A stretch of 64,000 nucleotides of DNA from Kalaharituber pfeilii (taxonomy: Eukaryota > Ascomycota > Pezizomycetes > Pezizales > Pezizaceae), in assembly GCA_015179045.1 (NCBI GenBank), contig WHUZ01000006.1:1178001-1242000 (forward strand). The letters run 5' to 3'. Positions 58,845-64,000 of the stretch are shown here, in pieces; positions within the stretch are counted from its first letter, which is position 1, and each line of letters begins with the position of its first letter. A program made the position numbers and the translations under genes. Below the pieces are notes generated by a model. The model saw only the letters and a list, made by a program, of their open reading frames with translations. It was not told the origin of the DNA and made no database searches.

Positions 58845-61203
58845 ATGCCTCCGCAATCCTCGTCATCTTTAACTCGCCATATTCCTGCAATCATCACCGG
58901 CGTCACTGTTGCTGCCGTCGTCATCTCTTTCCATCTCTACATCCTAAAGCGACAACAAGACCAAAGAAGGCATCTCAAACGCAGCAATGCACGGAGAGTT
59001 CGGCGGAGGAACTCGGCCACCAGGAGTGGTACTGTCCCATCCACAACAGCAGCAGGCACAGCAGGAACAACCACATCCCCTCAGGTGCCATCAACTTCAC
59101 ACCAAACTGCGACCACGACGCGGCGTTCCACCTCTCAACCCCCGGCTGAAGTTGAGCCAGGTGACATGAGTGAGAATGAGGGCAATCTCCTATCCACAGC
59201 TCAGCTAGAACAGCAACTTGAGCAAGAGCTCACGTTTGATTACGAGGAAATATCAAATGGAGGCTTGCAACAAGAAACAGCCACCAGCGAGCTATCCTTC
59301 AGTCCAGAAGGTTCAAAAGAAAATCAAAACCTGCTCAATTTACTATATCTCATTGCTGAGGTAAGGTTCTTCTATCTTAGTGTATTCCTGTGTTCTTAAC
59401 TATCTAACCCACTGTTACAGGACCAAGCCAAACGTGAAGGTTATGTCCATCGTGGTGTTAGCTGCAACTCGTGCAACGTACAACCCATTCGTGGTATCAG
59501 GTACCGGTGTGCCAATTGCGTTGACTTTGATCTCTGCGAGCACTGTGAGGCACTAGATGCACATCCAAAAACGCATTTATTCTACAAGGTCAAAATACCG
59601 GCGCAGTTTCTAGGCAACCCGAGACATGTTCTACCACCAAGCTATCCAGGAAAGCCAGGCAATATGCCGCCTAGCCTAGGAATGGAACTGGTCAAAGAGT
59701 TTGAGAAGAAGTCCGGATGTTCGTCATGATCCCTATCTTGAATACTATGTGCATGTGTAAACTGACCAAAATCTAGTTGACCAAGCCGAAGTAGAAGCTC
59801 TGTATGAACAGTTCAAATGCCTCGCAGCAACGGAATATCCGAACGATCCGTACCGCATTGGGGGCGCCATATCTCGGAAGACTTTCGATAAATGCATCTA
59901 TCTTAGCTACTCATCGCGCCCCCCCCCTCCTAACCTGATATATGACCGTATGTTTGCACTGTACGACACCAATAATGACGGACTCATTGGCTTCGAAGAG
60001 TTCATTCTGGGGTTGGCCGCTTTACATACAAAGCCACGACTGGATGATAAATGGAAACGCATTTTTAAAGGTTACGACCTCGATGGAGATGGATATGTGG
60101 AGAGGAAAGATTTCTTGAAGATGTTTAGAGCTTACTACACTCTTTCCAAGGAACATGTTCAAGATATTGTTGCCAGGATGGAGGAGGAAATGATTGAAAG
60201 TGGAGCTTCAACAAATGTTTTACTCGGGAGTCAGCCCATTTCCGCAGCATTCCCCTCTTTGAGTCTTGAGGCCCATGTCGGAGGAGGTAAAGCAGCAAGC
60301 GAGATTGATCAAGAGATGTTTGGCGGCATAGTCCTTCCTAGTGGAAATGATGAAGCTACCAGGGAGGAAATGGAGAGGTTCAGGGCAGAGACTTTAGGAA
60401 GGGACACATTCACTACAGAGGCCTCTTCACAAGCCTCGTTGGTCGATGGAGACGCAGAAGCATTCCCTTTTGGAGTGGATCCTGCACTTGATGAGCTGAA
60501 TAATTTGAGGGTGCCTGTGCCGCAACCGGAGAGAAGGGAGGAAGGGTCACTGAGCGACACGGAAAATATACCCCCAGTATCACCAATTCCTATAGCACCC
60601 GGTGTCACGACTACAAGTGGTTCTTCATTTCAGGGCAACGAGATTGACTTTTATACGATTGCGCCGGAAGCCGGAGATGATATAGGAAATGAAGTCTTGT
60701 ATCAAGTTACTCAGCAAGGCCTGAATGAGCTATTGAACATGCTGTTTAAGGTGAAGGAAGATGGGGCCGTTGAAGTCCGAAAGCGCCAACAGAGACGACA
60801 GCGGGGACGGGAGAAGGAGATGGAAAAGAGGGAGCAGGTTGGCGGCAGCTCTTCAGAGCCCAATACGGATGAGGCGCAAGAGCCTGGTACATCTTCACCT
60901 ACTACAGCTGCTACCGATATTTCAACTCCCGCTCAACAACGATCCTCCTCCGTCTCCCCTCCATTAGCTCCGTCAACTCCTTCAAAACCATCGTCAATTC
61001 CAAAGGCTCAGGCCCGGTATGAGCTCTACAAAGCGAAAATGGAATCCGACCAAGACAAATTTCTTGATCGCATTGAGGCAGAGATCAAGGAGCGAGGCGG
61101 ACCCGGAAGAATAAATTATGAGGAGTTTGAGAAGCTGATGAGGCAGGATGGATGGAGGCGATTTGCTTTTGTGGGGAGCTGGGTGGATATGATTAGCTTC
61201 TAA
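58845..61203 (+). CDS. Membrane-anchored ZZ zinc-finger / EF-hand protein, 746 residues
   Basis: Three exons: 58845-59360, 59421-59718 and 59777-61203, joined in phase by introns of 60 and 58 nt (donors GTAAGG and GTTCGT). Residues 13-34 (IPAIITGVTVAAVVISFHLY...) form one membrane segment. A basic stretch and an acidic/Gln-rich linker follow. A ZZ-type zinc finger occupies about 183-226, with ligands at Cys187, 190, 202, 205, 211, 214 and His220, 224. Two EF-hand loops are at 335-346 (DTNNDGLIGFEE) and 372-383 (DLDGDGYVERKD), the second ending in Asp instead of Glu. The C-terminal third is charged with a Ser/Thr/Pro-rich linker, then an EF-hand-like helical end (LDRIEAEIKERGG, NYEEFEKLM). It is likely a calcium-responsive adaptor on an internal membrane; the partner is unknown. 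Confidence 0.85.
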
Positions 61204-61275
61204 TTCAGTGGCCTTGTACTTCCTTTTTTATTGATGTAATGTTAGGTTGTTGATGGGACAATGGGTGTGGGGTAG

Positions 61276-61326
61276 TGTCACGAAATGATGGAAGACTGAA
61301 GGTCTACTCTCAAGAAACCATCTGAA
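61276..61326 (+). repeat. 51-bp direct repeat, copy 1
   Basis: Begins TGTCACGAAATG and contains GAAGACTGAAGGTCTA and CATCTGAA. It matches 61948-61999 at about 46 of 52 positions. The two copies lie 672 bp apart in the same orientation, on either side of the small minus-strand gene. Confidence 0.85.
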
Positions 61327-61530
61327 GTAAGCAGTATCTGCCACAACTAGCCACTGCATAGCTATTATGATACATATCCTGCTTTTGTCCTGATCTGCTG
61401 AAGATGACTTTTACAGATCTTTCCAACTCTTGTAAATCCCTTAATTCAGTGTCCGTACACTTGTCATATATTTGGGGGATCCATGACCGGATCTCGTCCG
61501 AGGGCTGCTCATTTGAAGTGGTGATAGACC

Positions 61531-61881
61531 CTAACGTCGGTCCTTTTTAGGTTCTTTAGGGTAGCCACTGTTGGTGGTGTAGGGCTGGAAATGGATAGGG
61601 AAAGTGATTCGTTCTTCAAGAGGTTTTGGTTGAAGGGTGGTAGGAGTAAATGAGATCCTCTCTTCTAACGTACGAATAGAGGAGGTGGTGGTAGATTTAG
61701 ATTTAGAATCAGGACCACCGGACACCGAGGTGGCCGTTCTATCCTTCTCTGCTTGTAGAAGCAATTGCACCGCAGTTCTGGTGATCGCAATAACTGCTTT
61801 CTTCTCTTCACTCAAAGAGCGGTAAGCGGCTGCGAGAGCTGCCCTCTTTTGACGTTGACGTTGGTTCTTCGCTTTTCCCAT
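61531..61881 (-). CDS. Small basic protein of 116 residues, unknown
   Basis: I do not recognise this protein. It starts MGKAKNQRQRQKRAALAAAY, a strongly basic helix that could bind RNA or act as a nuclear or nucleolar signal. A helical part (EEKKAVIAITRTAVQLLLQA) follows, then a Ser/Thr-rich linker and a tail with two LEERI(S/T)F repeats about 18 residues apart. No signal peptide or membrane segment is seen. It converges on the ZZ/EF-hand gene, whose stop lies about 330 bp away. Uninterrupted reading frame and sensible composition support a real gene; direct 51-bp repeats on both sides raise the chance that the locus was duplicated or inserted. Confidence 0.55.
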   Translation of the reverse strand: MGKAKNQRQRQKRAALAAAYRSLSEEKKAVIAITRTAVQLLLQAEKDRTATSVSGGPDSKSKSTTTSSIRTLEERISFTPTTLQPKPLEERITFPIHFQPYTTNSGYPKEPKKDRR

Positions 61882-61947
61882 AGAAAAGGTAATGGCCTGT
61901 GATTAACACAGGTGAAGTACTGTAAAGTACAGGGGTGCGGCTACAGC

Positions 61948-61999
61948 TGTCACGAAATGTGGGGAAGACTGAAGGTCTATTTTCAAGAAATCATCTGAA
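61948..61999 (+). repeat. 52-bp direct repeat, copy 2
   Basis: Partner of 61276-61326, with one extra base in the GTGGGGAAG part. It lies just upstream of the small minus-strand gene, in its promoter side, and is followed by the word CCTGGGGACGAGGCTAA, which is also present near 9126. Confidence 0.85.
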
Positions 62000-62815
62000 C
62001 TTACTGTACTCCTGGGGACGAGGCTAACTATAATATTCCAACTCAACCCGCTGAGGCTGAGGGGTATCTCGCTACTGTAGTACTGATACTCCACATATCC
62101 CTGCTGCATATGCATCCCAACACGTAGTCACATGCCAGTGTGCGTAGCCGGCTGCTTGTATGTGCACTGGTACGACGATAGCTTATGCGGAACTCCATGG
62201 AGACAAAGCTTTGCCCATCGCAAACGTGGTAGTATTTACTTTGATTACTCTAGTGTTTGGTGATAATCTCTGTCCGTGTTGGAGGAAGAGGGAAGAGATC
62301 TCTACTCCCATCCTTACTAGGTATATATATGTGCTTGTATCAAGTACATTATGTAGTACAAAAATGTATAAGTATTCCAAACCTACAAACCCACGCAATC
62401 AAACTAACAATAACAAGTAACACCTCTCGAACACACAAACAAAACAAACCTATATATCAACAATCCCACCGCCCATACAGTGCCGTCACTATCAACATTA
62501 TCTGAAAAAACAAACATCACGGCACAATGTAATAGCAACTCAAAAAGCACCAAAAAACTCTACGCCAGAGAAGGAAATAAAAAAGAGGAAACTCCATAAA
62601 GAAAATAAAAAAAAATCCACACAAGACAATGAAAAGGACTCACGCCATGCTACTCAGAACGATTACCCAAATGAAGCAAAAACGAGCGCAAAACACGAAA
62701 AAGAAATGAGAAGGCAAATATTACAAAAAGTGTGGGGTAAGTGACTCGCTCTTCCTCAGGATAGTGCTTAAAGCATGCTCGCTACCGCACCTGCGGCCAA
62801 AGCCGCAGCATTGAA
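62000..62815. other. AT-rich intergenic DNA
   Basis: A-rich DNA, especially at 62.39-62.75 kb, lies downstream of the coiled-coil gene on the minus strand and probably includes its 3' untranslated region. No gene seen. Confidence 0.5.
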
Positions 62816-62819
62816 TTCA

Positions 62820-64000
62820 CTATCTTTTAGCATCTCCTTCGTCCTCTGTCTCCGTCACATCTCCTTCATTATCATCCCCTACTCCAAAACCACCCCCATC
62901 ATCTGTTGTCTCGCCATCCGTCCCCGTCATATCATCCACATCCGTCTCGGTTAAACCCTCTGCGTCTAACACCGTCTCTTCCAGATCATTATCTTCTTCA
63001 TCTTCTTCCTCTTCGTTATCACTGCCCAGGATCCTCCCGCCCAACTTCACATCCGAGGCAGCAACCTTGTACTCCAGCGCTTTTTTTGCCTCCTTCACCA
63101 TCTCTTCAATCATAAATTGACATCGCTGTAGCAACGCGTCCGTCTTGGCCGATGCGTCCAGTAGAGCTTGGTGCTTTTGAAGTTCGGCAGACACCCGGTC
63201 ATTATCAGTGGCTAAAGCCCGCTCTGCCTTGTATTGCTTTGGCCGTCCGTCGGTTGACAACCCTGTTTCATTTTCATCCGAAGTAGATTCATCGTCTTCC
63301 TCTTCGTCCTCTTCGTCCTCTTCTCCTTCCTCTTCATCCTCTGCATCCCGCTCCTCGTCAATCCCTTTAAGATCGTCAAAATCATCCTCTACTATCGAGT
63401 CAGGATCCCTATCTCCTGAGGATCCGTTTGACGCCCTTGATGACCTCCTCCTTGTCGACTTCGGCTGTAGCTCTCCCGCTCGAGCCAGCCTACGGTACCG
63501 CCGTAGCTCTGATGTTTGCTTTCTCATTTTTCGCTCCAGAGTCCGGTTTATAGCCAATAAGGATGCATTTGATATCTCCAAATCCATCACCTACAGAGGA
63601 ATTAAACTGAAATACAGTGAACAAAAGGGGAACCGATCATACCTTTCGCTCCCGCCTTGCATTGGCAGCTAACTCCTCCCGCATCTTCAAGGTCATTGCA
63701 ATTGAAGTAGGATTTATTTCATCTGTACCATTCATCCTGGGGGCAGATACAGGCGAACGTAGTGGTTCCGGTGCCATGAAAACCTCTTGCACTACACCAT
63801 TTGCACCTACCGACAATGCCCTCCCATGCCTAACCTTTGACTCTATACTAGCTCTGCGGCCCAACGGTGGCGGAGCTACCTTTTGAGCTGGCGATGATAA
63901 GACTGACGATGGAGTTGAGGATGGAGGCTTCGGAGATAGTCCTGGGGAAACTAGAATTGGAGACGGCGGCCTCGAACTGCCATCAGAAGTAGATGGTGCT
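62820..64000 (-). CDS. Coiled-coil and acidic-tail protein, 5' end outside the window
   Basis: The gene runs from the window edge leftward: exon 64000-63643 (incomplete), a 52-nt intron (63642-63591; GTATGA donor, CTGTAG acceptor, phase 0) and exon 63590-62820. The visible N-terminal part is Pro/Ser-rich (SPGLSPKPPSSTPSSVLSS). Then comes a helical block likely to be a coiled coil: MTLKMREELAANARRERK across the junction to MDLEISNASLLAINRTLERK and MRKQTSELRRYRR. An almost purely acidic run (about 63,260-63,360) and a short helical part (LDASAKTDALLQRCQFMIEE) follow, ending in another acidic tail VTETEDEGDAKR. The Leu-Ala-Ile-Asn-Arg-Thr-Leu-Glu block resembles conserved proteins of unknown function in ascomycetes. 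An acidic tail suggests a nuclear protein, perhaps chromatin-related, but this is inference. Confidence 0.8.

Noticed and set aside
63208..63672. 154-codon plus-strand frame with a poly-Ser run
   Set aside because: It is antisense to the acidic run of the minus-strand gene, whose exon joins are in phase.
1..64000. CRISPR arrays, operons, ribosome binding sites, origins
   Set aside because: No regularly spaced direct repeats were seen, and spliced genes show the DNA is eukaryotic nuclear, so these prokaryotic features are not expected.

Overview
The window looks like nuclear DNA of a filamentous ascomycete, most likely a gene-poor, repeat-rich genome of the Pezizomycetes (truffle-like) type. 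The evidence is 48-59 bp GT-AG introns, an intron-bearing tRNA-Leu(CAA), a spliced 138-residue Erv14/cornichon gene, a filamentous-fungal G1 cyclin, and long tracts of decayed transposons. The lineage is inference; no database search was possible.

Layout. Positions 1-40,000 are almost gene-free. They hold a UTP4-like gene fragment (about 5.1-5.4 kb), a pogo/mariner-like MITE (7.8 kb), two 5'-truncated LINE copies (10.4-11.4 and 33.2-34.2 kb), a cluster of long-inverted-repeat elements (11.6-13.8 kb), a broken RING/IBR-type gene (16.0-17.4 kb), two related inverted-repeat elements (22.1 and 29.7 kb), a possible small gene with a TATA box (24.5 kb), and a decayed gene with an E-x-K motif (31.8-32.6 kb). 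From 41.7 kb the window becomes genic: G1 cyclin (+), a large putative TPP1/Tpz1-like shelterin protein (+), tRNA-Leu (-), ERV14 (-), a membrane-anchored ZZ/EF-hand protein (+), a small basic protein (-), and the 3' part of a coiled-coil/acidic protein (-) that runs off the right edge.

The most interesting signal is a set of very short palindromic insertions (19-40 bp, ends TAGTC...GACTA) scattered through the gene-poor half. Three are flanked by perfect 9-bp direct repeats, each with a different sequence (26,856; 31,995; 32,681), and others have degraded repeats. Every insertion with a 9-bp duplication looks like a real transposition product, yet the mobile unit is little more than its own ends. 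Five copies share one 16-nt core in the same relative orientation. They behave like ultrashort non-autonomous DNA transposons, perhaps moved by a Mutator-like transposase.

Other points of note: the cyclin has a likely 1-nt frameshift near its C terminus, with a plausible Ser/Thr-Pro-rich tail open in another frame. The putative shelterin protein carries a Zn2Cys6-like cysteine pattern with a long spacer. ERV14 and other genes use weak 5' splice sites (GTCAGC, GTGCGA, GTTCGY). The genes here are unrelated housekeeping functions (cell cycle, telomere, secretion, translation), with no sign of a cluster or operon.
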